Shown in pieces: positions 36,465-44,715 of a stretch of 64,000 bases of DNA (the stretch's first letter is position 1; every line of letters begins with the position of its first letter). The DNA is taken from contig NC_014376.1 of the NCBI RefSeq assembly GCF_000144625.1, positions 3,930,501-3,994,500 on the forward strand. Reading direction: 5' to 3'. The notes beneath the pieces were generated by a model, which saw only the letters and a list, made by a program, of their open reading frames with translations, searched no databases and was not told the DNA's origin. The translations under genes were made by a program, and so were the position numbers. The stretch is from [Clostridium] saccharolyticum WM1 (lineage in GTDB: Bacteria; Bacillota; Clostridia; Lachnospirales; Lachnospiraceae).

Positions 36465-37569
36465 ATGCTGCATCCTCCTGTTCTTTTCCAATCCGTTTCG
36501 CAATCAAATCTCCCATTTCTGCGGTGGTCACTTTTTTACATCCTTCCGAATAAATGTCTGCCGTCCGGTATCCTTCTTTCAGCACCTGTTCCACCGCCGA
36601 CTCCACGGCAGATGCTTCCATATCTAAATCAAAGGAATAGCGGAGCATCATCGCGGCGGAAAGGATGGTGGCAATGGGGTTTGCAATATTTTTTCCTGCA
36701 ATATCCGGGGCAGAACCATGGCTGGGTTCATACATTCCAAATTTACTTTCATTCATGCTGGCCGAGGATAGCATCCCAATGGAGCCTGTGATCATGCTGG
36801 CTTCATCAGATAGGATATCACCAAACATGTTTTCCGTCAGGATCACGTCAAATTGTCCCGGATTCATCACTAGCTGCATAGCACAGTTATCCACCAGCAT
36901 ATGGGACAGCATCACCTGGGGATAATCCTTTGCCACCTCTTCCACCACGCTTCTCCAAAGCCTGGAGGAATCCAGCACATTTGCCTTATCCACGCTGGTC
37001 ACCTTTTTCCGTCGTTTCATGGCAATATCAAAAGCCTTAACGGCGATTCTTCTTATTTCATTTTCATTATAGGTAAGGGTATCCACGGCAGTCATTACGC
37101 CATCCACCTCTTTGGTATGCCGTTCTCCGAAATACAGACCGCCTGTCAGTTCTCTCATGATGACCATGTCAAACCCATCTCCAATGATCTCCTGCTTTAA
37201 AGGGCAGGCATCGGATAGCTCTTTATACAAATAGGCAGGACGGATATTGGCAAATAAATTAAGACCTTTACGGATGGCCAGCAGCCCCGCTTCAGGTCTC
37301 AGATTCGGTGCCACATCGTACCATTTTGAATTTCCCACATCTCCGCCAACTGCTCCAAGGAGAACGGAATCACTGTTTTTCGCTGTTTCAAGGGCTTCAT
37401 CTGTTAAAGGAACGCCGTGGGTATCAATCGAAATACCGCCCATTAATACATTTGTATACTGGAAATCATGACCGTATACCATTCCCACTTTATCAAGGAC
37501 CTTTCTCGCTTCTCCAATGATTTCAGGCCCGATCCCGTCGCCGGGAATCACTGCAATGTTGTATTTCAT
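36454..37569 (-). CDS. leuB: 3-isopropylmalate dehydrogenase
   Basis: Oxidative decarboxylation of 3-isopropylmalate in leucine synthesis, 371 residues. N-terminal [13 protein letters not shown], the [14 protein letters not shown] loop, [12 protein letters not shown] substrate site, [14 protein letters not shown] (catalytic Lys), and the C-terminal [20 protein letters not shown] with [13 protein letters not shown]. First gene of leuB-ilvD-ilvB-serC-serA-DUF1015; leuA, leuC, leuD are not in this window. The upstream leader has two hairpins and a consensus-like promoter. Confidence 0.95.
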   Translation of the reverse strand: MKYNIAVIPGDGIGPEIIGEARKVLDKVGMVYGHDFQYTNVLMGGISIDTHGVPLTDEALETAKNSDSVLLGAVGGDVGNSKWYDVAPNLRPEAGLLAIRKGLNLFANIRPAYLYKELSDACPLKQEIIGDGFDMVIMRELTGGLYFGERHTKEVDGVMTAVDTLTYNENEIRRIAVKAFDIAMKRRKKVTSVDKANVLDSSRLWRSVVEEVAKDYPQVMLSHMLVDNCAMQLVMNPGQFDVILTENMFGDILSDEASMITGSIGMLSSASMNESKFGMYEPSHGSAPDIAGKNIANPIATILSAAMMLRYSFDLDMEASAVESAVEQVLKEGYRTADIYSEGCKKVTTAEMGDLIAKRIGKEQEDAAYEK

Positions 37570-37611
37570 CTCTTCCTCTCCCTCTATATCACTGTACTAT
37601 GCTAATATAAC

Positions 37612-37658
37612 TTATCAGAAACCGTTTTTTCTGATAAAAGGCAGTATTTTTTACTGCC
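37612..37658 (-). other. two adjacent hairpins in the leuB leader
   Basis: GGCAGTA/TACTGCC (37640-37646 with 37652-37658) and a 10-bp stem TTATCAGAAA (37612-37621 with 37628-37637) lie in the 135-base leader. The first stem is followed by TTTTATC on the minus strand. They may attenuate or stabilise the operon mRNA; no T-box core or clear leader peptide was found. Confidence 0.5.
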
Positions 37659-37710
37659 GTCCATCCGATGATCAAAGGCACTTTATGCTTTCGATCATAT
37701 ATTTCTTCTC

Positions 37711-37739
37711 ATAATAGAACATTTATCGGGATTTTTCAA
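37711..37739 (-). promoter_or_regulatory. promoter of the leu-ilv-ser operon
   Basis: Minus strand: TTGAAA (37734-37739), 17-base spacer, TATTAT (37711-37716). Confidence 0.75.
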
Positions 37740-37751
37740 CTAAAATAAAAT

Positions 37752-37766
37752 AATTTTCGGGAAAAG
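37752..37766 (-). promoter_or_regulatory. CodY-box-like sequence upstream of the leuB promoter
   Basis: AATTTTCGGGAAAAG matches 11 of 14 defined positions of the CodY consensus AATTTTCNGAAAATT and ends 13 bases before the -35 box. CodY commonly represses branched-chain amino acid genes in Firmicutes. The match is in AT-rich DNA, so chance is possible. Confidence 0.4.
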
Positions 37767-37850
37767 AATATATAAGAATGGAATTGATACCATAAATCCT
37801 AGTTATGAAAGAGACTATAATCCATGAATTCAGGTACTTGGAAAGAAAGA

Positions 37851-37881
37851 AGAGGAGGAAAGGCCAGACCTTTCCTCCTCT
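37851..37881. terminator. terminator of the ABC/DUF4340 operon
   Basis: AGAGGAGGAAAGG (37851-37863) pairs with CCTTTCCTCCTCT (37869-37881). On the minus strand the stem is followed by TCTTTCTTTCC; on the plus strand by TTATTTTTA, so it may work both ways. Confidence 0.7.
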
Positions 37882-37887
37882 TTATTT

Positions 37888-38868
37888 TTATGATATTCCC
37901 TTGTCCACTGTCAGGCATTTTTCGATGGAAGCCTTATCAATTTCATTTACATTGGAGGAATGACCGGTACGGGTGTAATAGCAGCTGGAATCACTGTTTA
38001 AAGATCCAATGGACAGGGTAAAGGTTTCTTCCGAACCGTTTTTATCGTACGTGTAAGTAATGACCGCAGAAGGCTGCTTAAGGCCGTAGCCTTCCAGCTC
38101 CTCTTCCTTCACCTTATAATTGGGACAGCTTTTCACTTTTAGGCTGCTTAAAGAATCTGCCAGAACATTTAAACCGGAATTGTCGGAAAGCTTGTTGTCC
38201 GGTGAATCCGCAGAATCGCGGTACCACTCCACGGTCTCTGCTTTATTATCTGCTTTCTTTTTTATATAATGCTGGCTGGTACCGGCTTTCGTTACCGTAA
38301 TGCTGTTTATGTCGGCTCCGGAAACAGCAGGAAACTCTTCCAGGGCCATGAGATCCGTAAGACTTTTGTTTGTCTCGTTGTACAGGGCGGAGCTGATGAG
38401 ATAGGGCGTACCCTGGCCCTCCACTGCAGCATAATAATCTCCATCCCCGGTGGCATTGCCAAGGATAATCACAGACCTGGTCCCATCCTCTGAGGCTGCG
38501 GTGATCTTCCTGATGGGTTGATCCAGTCCATAGGCGCTCAGGCTGTCTCCTCCTTCCAGTTTCCGCAGGGCCTCAAGCTTTGAAACCGTGGAAGCAACGG
38601 ATTCCACTTCTGACTGTTTTACCGGGAACAAGTCATCTCCGTCATACTTCCATTCCCCATCTTTTTTTGTAAAGGACAGCTCCTGGTCATTTAAGTTATA
38701 GGAAACAGAGGAAACATTGGAAAGAGCGGTGAGATAAGCCTTATCCCCCTCCATCTTCTGCTCCGCCTGTTCCTGGGAGCGGGCCATATACCGGCCCACT
38801 CCCCCGTAGATTACGCACAGAACCGCCAGGGCGGTTATTCCGTATATAAGACCTCTTTTCTTTTTCAT
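37888..38868 (-). CDS. DUF4340 domain-containing membrane-anchored protein
   Basis: A 326-residue protein with one N-terminal transmembrane helix (about 5-24) and an outward domain of repeated beta units. DUF4340 hallmarks are present: ELSFTKKDGEWKYDGDD, KLEALRKLEGGDSLSAYGLD and later EELEGYGLKQPSAVITY. Last gene of an ABC-ATPase / permease / GldG-like / DUF4340 operon. In bacteria this set is regularly linked; a role in moving or organising an envelope component is suspected but not established. Confidence 0.85.
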   Translation of the reverse strand: MKKKRGLIYGITALAVLCVIYGGVGRYMARSQEQAEQKMEGDKAYLTALSNVSSVSYNLNDQELSFTKKDGEWKYDGDDLFPVKQSEVESVASTVSKLEALRKLEGGDSLSAYGLDQPIRKITAASEDGTRSVIILGNATGDGDYYAAVEGQGTPYLISSALYNETNKSLTDLMALEEFPAVSGADINSITVTKAGTSQHYIKKKADNKAETVEWYRDSADSPDNKLSDNSGLNVLADSLSSLKVKSCPNYKVKEEELEGYGLKQPSAVITYTYDKNGSEETFTLSIGSLNSDSSCYYTRTGHSSNVNEIDKASIEKCLTVDKGIS

Positions 38869-38881
38869 GTCTTGCCTCCTT

Positions 38882-40258
38882 CTACAGACGCCTGCGCTTC
38901 AGCCAGATCACAAGTCCTGCCGCCAGCGTCACCACCGGAATGACAAATATAAACAGGATTCCCCACATGCCCCCATGGGTGACGGTATTATAGGTCACTT
39001 CCAGGCTCTTTGATGGAATGGATACATTGGAAACATCATCGAAGTTGGTTGTAACTGCGTTCATGAAAAGCGTTAAGTTGGTTAAGTTGGTAAAGCTGGT
39101 ATTCAGCCCCTCATCAATGAGAGAAGGAGTACTGAACACGGTCAGACGGGCCGTTCCCGAGCTTAAGGTCTTTTCTGATACCGCTCCCAGGATATAGGTT
39201 CCCTGAGTCTGCTTATCGGCGGTTACCACCATACCTCCGTCGCTGGTCTCCATAAACGGTGTCACTTCCACGCCTTCCGGCAGCCCCTCTTTCTGGGTCA
39301 GGGCGGCGGACTGTAGGACAAGGGCTGCACTTTTGCCGTCAATGCCGTTTGTCACTTCGCTTCCTGCCTGGATGGTGGGAAAAATATAATAAGGATTGTT
39401 CTGGTAAAACTTCTTGGTATCTGCTGCAAGTCCGTTTTCCAGATTCAGACCGTAATCATTCATAAGGGCATTGAGATTGGGCCGGTCCTTTTCGGAATAC
39501 CCGGCAAGGATCATAACCCTTCCGCCTCCATCCAGATAATCAGAGATCATCTTCTTTTCATCATTGGCCAGGTCTGACGCAGGAGCATTCATAAGCAGAA
39601 GCTGGCAGTCTTTGGGGATGCTGCCTCCTGTCAGAAGATTTACCGTGTTCACGGTCAGATTGGACTTTTTCAGCATATCGGAAGCCGTAGCGCCCAAAGC
39701 TGCTTCTCCGTGGCCTTCCGTAAAGTAAACTGTTTTCTCCGCGTCGTTGATCACATGGGATATGGCTCCGGTTAACTGTCCTTCTCCGTCAAATTCTGTT
39801 TCCTTGGACTGCCCATAGTAATAATAGGACATTTCATCCATTTTAATAATATCCGCAAGGGCAATGGATTCTGTCCTGCCTGTAGAATCACAGCTTACAA
39901 GAAGGGTGTTATCCTGCGCCTTCAGTTTTTTTACCTCATCCGGATGAAGAACAGAATCCACGGTCACCACCTTGATGCAGTCAGATAAGTCTTCATACCT
40001 TTTTACAAAACTTGTGATCCTCTTATCCACAGAATCCGGGTCTGCCACCACATAGATCGTAACATCCCGATCAAGGGACCTCAAAAGATCCTGTGTGGTT
40101 CCTCCCAGAGTGTAGATCTGGCTGCTGCTCATATCCCACTGCCGCACTTTCTCAGGAAGACGTCCTACAATCAAGTTCAATAGTACCACGGCAGCTATAA
40201 CGATTACCGAAAGAATCGCCGTGTAACCGCCTTTTTTTAATTTTCTGGTCATTTCCAT
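38882..40258 (-). CDS. GldG-like ABC-type auxiliary membrane protein
   Basis: A 458-residue protein with transmembrane helices at both ends (about 12-31 and 430-450) and a large extracytoplasmic domain between. The segment WDMSSSQIYTLGGTTQDLLR near residue 39, YFTEGHGEAALG near 175 and LMNAPASDLANDEKKMISDY with LDGGGRVMILAG (about 220-250) are typical of the GldG/DUF4350-like family. It works with the ATPase and permease upstream; partner of the Gld-type ABC exporter. Cargo unknown. Confidence 0.82.
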   Translation of the reverse strand: MEMTRKLKKGGYTAILSVIVIAAVVLLNLIVGRLPEKVRQWDMSSSQIYTLGGTTQDLLRSLDRDVTIYVVADPDSVDKRITSFVKRYEDLSDCIKVVTVDSVLHPDEVKKLKAQDNTLLVSCDSTGRTESIALADIIKMDEMSYYYYGQSKETEFDGEGQLTGAISHVINDAEKTVYFTEGHGEAALGATASDMLKKSNLTVNTVNLLTGGSIPKDCQLLLMNAPASDLANDEKKMISDYLDGGGRVMILAGYSEKDRPNLNALMNDYGLNLENGLAADTKKFYQNNPYYIFPTIQAGSEVTNGIDGKSAALVLQSAALTQKEGLPEGVEVTPFMETSDGGMVVTADKQTQGTYILGAVSEKTLSSGTARLTVFSTPSLIDEGLNTSFTNLTNLTLFMNAVTTNFDDVSNVSIPSKSLEVTYNTVTHGGMWGILFIFVIPVVTLAAGLVIWLKRRRL

Positions 40259-40262
40259 CCTC

Positions 40263-41129
40263 CTAACTCCATCTGCGTTTCTCTATGGACTGCACCGTTA
40301 AAAATATCAGCAGGAAAATGATGCTGATATAATAAACCAGGCCGCCTGCATCAAAGATGTAATGACTGGCAAAGTTTTGGAACACCTCCGTTATCCCAAT
40401 CTTTTCCAATACATTTGTCAGGGCTCGGTCAAAAAGGTCTTTTTTTACAAGGTATAAAGCAATGATGCAAAGGACCCCTGCCCCCTCCAAAGCAGCGGAA
40501 AGAGGACCGTGGCCTGTAATGCGGGAAACGGCAATAACCACTCCGGTCCAGAGGACCAGAAATCCTATGGCAGAACCGGCGGCTGAGGTGGGTAAAAATC
40601 CCACCAGATTGGGCCATAAAAGCAGCAAAAGAATGATCCCAAAGGTGCCTACGGCTGCTATGATCTGGCTTTCTGTTAAGGAGGAAATGAACATTCCAAC
40701 TGCAATGTAAACACAGCCCAGTAGGAAAAAGGCCAGTATTGCCGCATAGTCCGCCTTTAAATTGGCGTTTCCATTAAGCTTGATGATAAGAGGGCATATG
40801 CCGGAAAGCAGCACCGGAACGGCATATACGGTTATCATGGAAAAATATTTGCCAAGGACCATCTGGGTGACGGATACCGGAGAAGTAAGCAGAAGCTGGT
40901 CTGTCTTCGTCTTCCTGTCATCGGCAAAGCTTCTCATGGTAAGCACCGGAATGCCGATCATGATAATGGTTACCATACCGGACAGCGAAAAGGAAAAGTA
41001 GGGATATCCGCTCATCATGTTATAGGCCATAAAGTAAATCCCTATAAACAGCACCATAAAGGCGATAAATACATATCCGGTCATGGTTTGAAAATAGGCT
41101 TTCAGTTCTCTTCTATAAATAGCCGCCAT
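40263..41129 (-). CDS. ABC transporter permease, GldF/ABC-2 type
   Basis: A 288-residue integral membrane protein with six or seven hydrophobic segments, starting MAAIYRRELKAYFQTMTGYV as in ABC-2/GldF permeases. The FADDRKTKTDQLLLTSPVS loop after the second helix is conserved in the family. Start and ATPase stop share one base (TAATG), so the two are coupled. Four bases separate it from the GldG-like gene. Confidence 0.87.
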   Translation of the reverse strand: MAAIYRRELKAYFQTMTGYVFIAFMVLFIGIYFMAYNMMSGYPYFSFSLSGMVTIIMIGIPVLTMRSFADDRKTKTDQLLLTSPVSVTQMVLGKYFSMITVYAVPVLLSGICPLIIKLNGNANLKADYAAILAFFLLGCVYIAVGMFISSLTESQIIAAVGTFGIILLLLLWPNLVGFLPTSAAGSAIGFLVLWTGVVIAVSRITGHGPLSAALEGAGVLCIIALYLVKKDLFDRALTNVLEKIGITEVFQNFASHYIFDAGGLVYYISIIFLLIFLTVQSIEKRRWS

Positions 41130-42310
41130 TATTCTTTATCCCCCTCTCTGTCTCCAGCCTCTTTCTTAAAGACTTCGTCCTGCACATATTCCTTTCTATC
41201 ATCCGAATCAAAGTCTTCGCCAGATAAGCCTCTGCCTGTCATTTCCCTATATGTCTCTTCACTGTTTGTCACTTCACTGTCTGTCTTTCCACTGTCTGTG
41301 TCTTTACTACCTGTTTCTTCGCCGTCTGTCTCTTCGCCGTCTGCCTCTTTGCTGTCTGTTTCCGCCTCTGCGGTCAATTCAAGGAATACCTCCTCCAAAG
41401 AGACCTTTGTAGCCTTCATGGAAAGGATGGGGAGTCTCTGATCTGCAAAGGCAAAGAAAATAGTTTCCCGGATATCTGTCCCGTCTTCATCCTCTTTTCC
41501 AGAGATGCAAAACGATATCCTGCTGATCCCCTCTTCCCCGCTTTCCTCCAAAGACACATCAGCCGCCTGGGGAATGGCTTCCAGAATCCTCAGGATCTGT
41601 TCTTTCTCCCCCCTGATTAGTAGTTCCATTCCCGCTTTTCCGGCCATTTGAAGCTCCAGGTTCTCCGGCGTATCGCTGGCGATCAGCCTGCCCTTGTCAA
41701 TGATCATAATGTGATCACACACTGCGCTGACCTCGGAAAGAATATGGGAGCTTAAAATAACCGTGTGCTTTTGTCCCAGCTTACGGATGGTATCCCGGAT
41801 TTCAATGATCTGCTTTGGATCCAGCCCTACGGTGGGTTCATCCAGAATGATGACAGGAGGAAACCCTAACACTGCCTGAGCCAGGCCCACACGCTGCCGG
41901 TAGCCCTTTGACAGATTGCGGATCAAACGGCCCTGCACCTCCTTAAGCCTGGCAAGCTCCATAACTTCATGAACAGCTTCCTCCCTTTCTTTTTTGGGTA
42001 TTTTCTTTAATTCCGCAGCAAACAGCAGCTGCTCCTTTACCGTCATATCCACATATAGGGGCGGCAGCTCCGGCAAATAGCCAATGCATTTCTTTGCTTT
42101 CTCCCCATCCTCCAGTATGTTATGACCATTGATCAGAACATCGCCCTCCGTTGCGCCTATGTACCCGGTCATAATGTTCATCGTCGTGGACTTTCCTGCG
42201 CCGTTTGGTCCCAAAAAACCATAGATCTGGCCATCATCAATGGTAAAGCTTAAATGGTCTACGGCCAGATGGCCGCCGTAATCCTTTACCAGGTTCCTGA
42301 CTTCAATCAA
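41129..42310 (-). CDS. ABC transporter ATP-binding protein with acidic repeat tail
   Basis: GldA-like ATPase driving the downstream permease. Walker A GPNGAGKST (about residue 35), signature LSKGYRQRVGLAQA, Walker B VIILDEPTVGLDP and the His switch ILSSHILSE are intact within residues 1-230. A domain of about 85 residues follows. The last 78 residues are an unusual acidic, Thr/Ser/Asp/Glu-rich tail containing seven pentapeptide repeats. TTG start after GGAGG. The 393-residue length exceeds the family norm because of the tail. Confidence 0.92.
   Translation of the reverse strand: MIEVRNLVKDYGGHLAVDHLSFTIDDGQIYGFLGPNGAGKSTTMNIMTGYIGATEGDVLINGHNILEDGEKAKKCIGYLPELPPLYVDMTVKEQLLFAAELKKIPKKEREEAVHEVMELARLKEVQGRLIRNLSKGYRQRVGLAQAVLGFPPVIILDEPTVGLDPKQIIEIRDTIRKLGQKHTVILSSHILSEVSAVCDHIMIIDKGRLIASDTPENLELQMAGKAGMELLIRGEKEQILRILEAIPQAADVSLEESGEEGISRISFCISGKEDEDGTDIRETIFFAFADQRLPILSMKATKVSLEEVFLELTAEAETDSKEADGEETDGEETGSKDTDSGKTDSEVTNSEETYREMTGRGLSGEDFDSDDRKEYVQDEVFKKEAGDREGDKE
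41237..41341 (-). repeat. seven pentapeptide repeats in the ABC ATPase tail
   Basis: Residues 324-358 of the ATPase read as DGEET DGEET GSKDT DSGKT, then DSEVT NSEET YREMT: a degenerate 15-base period with Thr fixed at position 5. The DNA shows the matching CTGTxT-rich periodicity. Confidence 0.85.
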
Positions 42311-42374
42311 CTCTCTCTCCTCCTGTTCATTTTTAAGTGATACATCCTTACTAAGGGTAAAAGGGAATTGTGAA

Positions 42375-42408
42375 AATTGTGTGATATAATTTTGTTAATT
42401 GTGTGATA
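42375..42408. repeat. 12-bp direct repeat upstream of the ABC operon
   Basis: AATTGTGTGATA occurs at 42375-42386 and 42397-42408, start points 22 bases apart (about two helical turns). It lies 65-100 bases before the ATPase start, where a regulator could bind two sites on one DNA face. Confidence 0.6.
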
Positions 42409-42440
42409 AAAGTATGAAACTTTTCGACACGGCGAAATAC

Positions 42441-42469
42441 AAAAACCCGGGCAGCTTCCGCCGCCCGGG
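42441..42469 (-). terminator. terminator of the ogg gene
   Basis: On the minus strand CCCGGGCGGC pairs over GGAA with GCTGCCCGGG (42446-42469), followed by TTTTTG. Confidence 0.85.
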
Positions 42470-42498
42470 CAATGAGTACAAAGAATCTTTCTGCAAGT

Positions 42499-43380
42499 TT
42501 AAATACTCCCCAGCTTGCCCCGGGGTATTTTATTAACCTTATAATAAAACATATACTGCTGGAGGATCCCCGCATATTCCTGATACCGCTCCAGAGGAAA
42601 GCCCTGGGGGTAATGAACCTCTAAAATCTGCCTCACGTGCGTATCCACCGGAAAAGCCCCCACATGATGAAGCCCGAACAGGCAGATGCAGTCCGCCACC
42701 TTTCTTCCGATCCCATACTGCTCCATCAGAAGACTGTGAGCGCTTGTATAATCCGCTTCTTTTAAGCGCAAGAGCCATTCCCGACCCTCCGGCCCGCTGC
42801 AGGCCTTTGCAATGGACAGGATATACTTATCCCGGTACCCCAGACCAAGGCCTGCCAGTCCCCTAAGGCCTGCCGAAGAAAGGTCCTCCGGTTCCGGAAA
42901 GGCATCATAGCTTTTTGAACGTTCTACCCAGCCTCCGTCAGAAGACACGGCAAGGCCCAATCCTATTCTTTTTTCACCGAACCGTTTGCATATTTCCTTC
43001 ACACTGCCAGTGATCCGGGTGATGTTGTTATTCTGGGAAATCAGAAAGGTTACCAGCATTTCCCATAAATCCTGTCGGAGAATGCGTACCCCCCACCCCC
43101 ATTCCATGGCTTCCTTAAGATAAGAATCCTCAGAGTCCACACGTTTTTTAAAGCCCCCATAATCAGTCTGTAAGTCAAAATAACCGGCCCACATATCCTG
43201 AAACTCCTTCTCCCCGCAGGAAAACAGGAAGACGTCATCCTCCTTCACCGCTTCCACATATCTCCCCGATGCGGCGATCCTCCACACCCCGTGTTCTTCC
43301 TCATTTGGTTCCATGCGGAAGCACTGGCCGGATCTGGCGATCTGTTCAAAATCCATATCCTTTATCTGAATCCGGTACAT
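42499..43380 (-). CDS. ogg: 8-oxoguanine DNA glycosylase (OGG1 type)
   Basis: Excises 8-oxoguanine in base-excision repair. The 293-residue protein has the SQNNNITRITG helix (about 119), the helix-hairpin-helix YGIGRKVADCICLFGL with the catalytic Lys (about 228), and the Asp in AFPVDTHVRQIL (about 247). This Lys/Asp pair marks a bifunctional glycosylase/AP lyase of the eukaryote-like OGG1 family. The N-terminal DFEQIARSGQCFRM is also typical. Single gene with its own terminator. Confidence 0.9.
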   Translation of the reverse strand: MYRIQIKDMDFEQIARSGQCFRMEPNEEEHGVWRIAASGRYVEAVKEDDVFLFSCGEKEFQDMWAGYFDLQTDYGGFKKRVDSEDSYLKEAMEWGWGVRILRQDLWEMLVTFLISQNNNITRITGSVKEICKRFGEKRIGLGLAVSSDGGWVERSKSYDAFPEPEDLSSAGLRGLAGLGLGYRDKYILSIAKACSGPEGREWLLRLKEADYTSAHSLLMEQYGIGRKVADCICLFGLHHVGAFPVDTHVRQILEVHYPQGFPLERYQEYAGILQQYMFYYKVNKIPRGKLGSI

Positions 43381-43439
43381 AATAAGCCTTTCTCCATTCC
43401 ATAGCGCCAGCCGGAAAACCTTATGGTTTCAGACTGCTT

Positions 43440-44054
43440 TCAGCGATCCTTGATGTGGTCTAAATATTCCTTCAGCCGGTTCACATTTCCGTCAGCATAA
43501 CAGTACCCATCCATACCGCAGGCCCTGGCTCCTTCAATGTTCATGGCCATGTCATCAATAAAAAAGCATTCCTCCGGTTTTAGACGGAACCGTTCAAATA
43601 AATGACCGTACATTTCCTTCTGAGGCTTTAAGCATTTCACCTCTGCAGAAAATAAGATCCCGTCAAAATATTCGATTCCCGGAATGATCTTGTAGCACGT
43701 CAGCAGGCGGAGGGAGGCATTGGAACAAAGATAGATGCCGTAGCCTTCCTCTTTAAGCTGCCTGACCACCTCTCCCATCTCTTTATCCGGCCACATGTTA
43801 TATTCGTGCCAGTGCTTTAAGCAAAGAGCGGCCATGTCCTTTGCATGCCGGGTATCCAGACGTGCCTGCATCTTCTTTAAAGCTTCTTCCTCTGTCATAA
43901 GTCCCATGTCCAGAAACAGCCACTCCTGAGACTCAAACACAGCCATCCTTACCGCCTTCCGCTCTGCCTCATCCTCTATAAAATGGCGGCAGACCATATC
44001 TCCGTCGTAATGGACCAATACTCTTCCCATGTCAAATACTATATTTTTAATCAT
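43440..44054 (-). CDS. HAD-superfamily phosphatase (subfamily IA)
   Basis: A 204-residue HAD hydrolase. Motif I is FDMGRVLVHYD (nucleophile Asp about 8; the second Asp of DxD is Gly, as in the YihX-like group), motif II LCSNAS, motif III Lys in VKCLKPQKEMY and motif IV FFIDDMAMNIEGA. A helical cap lies between motifs I and II. It may act on a sugar phosphate such as glucose-1-phosphate, but substrate cannot be read from sequence. Confidence 0.85.
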   Translation of the reverse strand: MIKNIVFDMGRVLVHYDGDMVCRHFIEDEAERKAVRMAVFESQEWLFLDMGLMTEEEALKKMQARLDTRHAKDMAALCLKHWHEYNMWPDKEMGEVVRQLKEEGYGIYLCSNASLRLLTCYKIIPGIEYFDGILFSAEVKCLKPQKEMYGHLFERFRLKPEECFFIDDMAMNIEGARACGMDGYCYADGNVNRLKEYLDHIKDR

Positions 44055-44129
44055 TGCTTTTCTCCTGTAATAAACTGTTTTTCTTATTAAACCAGAAATA
44101 ATATCATATCATCCCGCTCTTTTGGCGTC

Positions 44130-44633
44130 TCAATAGCTTCTCAGCTTGTCACTGCCGTCATCCTTCGTATTTTCCAAACGCTTCACCACTACGTAGTAGC
44201 CCGTTTTTTCATTGACCCTTACATAGACCCGGTCGCCTACCCTGTGACCCATAATGGCCTTACCCAACGGAGATTCCGAGGTAATAAGGCCTTTCATGGA
44301 GTTTCCCCGGACAGTGGTCACAAGCTTGTAAGTCTCCTCCTCATCCTCATCCTCAAAGTATAAGTCCACCGTATTATACAGCCCGATCTCATCATCTTTG
44401 GATTCATCTGATATGATCTGGGCGGTTTTGATCATCTTTTCCAGATATCTGATCCTGCTTTCGTTCTGGTTTTTATCCTTTTTTGCTGCATGGTATTCAA
44501 AGTTTTCACTTAAATCTCCATGAGCTCTTGCCTCTTTTACAGCTTCCAGTGCTTCCTTGCGGACCACCAGCTTCCTGTAATCAATTTCTTCCTGCATTTT
44601 TTTAATATCATTTTCCGTTAACTTATCAAACAT
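44130..44633 (-). CDS. greA: transcription elongation factor GreA family
   Basis: Rescues backtracked RNA polymerase by stimulating transcript cleavage. The 167-residue protein has the N-terminal coiled coil with the catalytic acidic tip GDLSENFEYHAAKKDKNQ (about residues 42-60) and the C-terminal FKBP-like domain with SPLGKAIMGHRVGDRVYV. Start at 44633 follows GGAGG. The acidic DEDEEET insert between domains differs from canonical GreA, so it may be a second, paralogous GreA. Confidence 0.9.
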   Translation of the reverse strand: MFDKLTENDIKKMQEEIDYRKLVVRKEALEAVKEARAHGDLSENFEYHAAKKDKNQNESRIRYLEKMIKTAQIISDESKDDEIGLYNTVDLYFEDEDEEETYKLVTTVRGNSMKGLITSESPLGKAIMGHRVGDRVYVRVNEKTGYYVVVKRLENTKDDGSDKLRSY

Positions 44634-44715
44634 TCTATCCTCCTTCTTCCTTTTGTTTGATAAACCGTCTGCCTTAACAGGAGGCGGTATGTATGTTGTA
44701 AAAATGCCTTTTCTA

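Noticed and set aside
37675..37700. Possible leader peptide MIESIKCL before leuB.
   Set aside because: No ribosome site and it would begin only a few bases after the predicted transcript start; only two Ile and one Leu.
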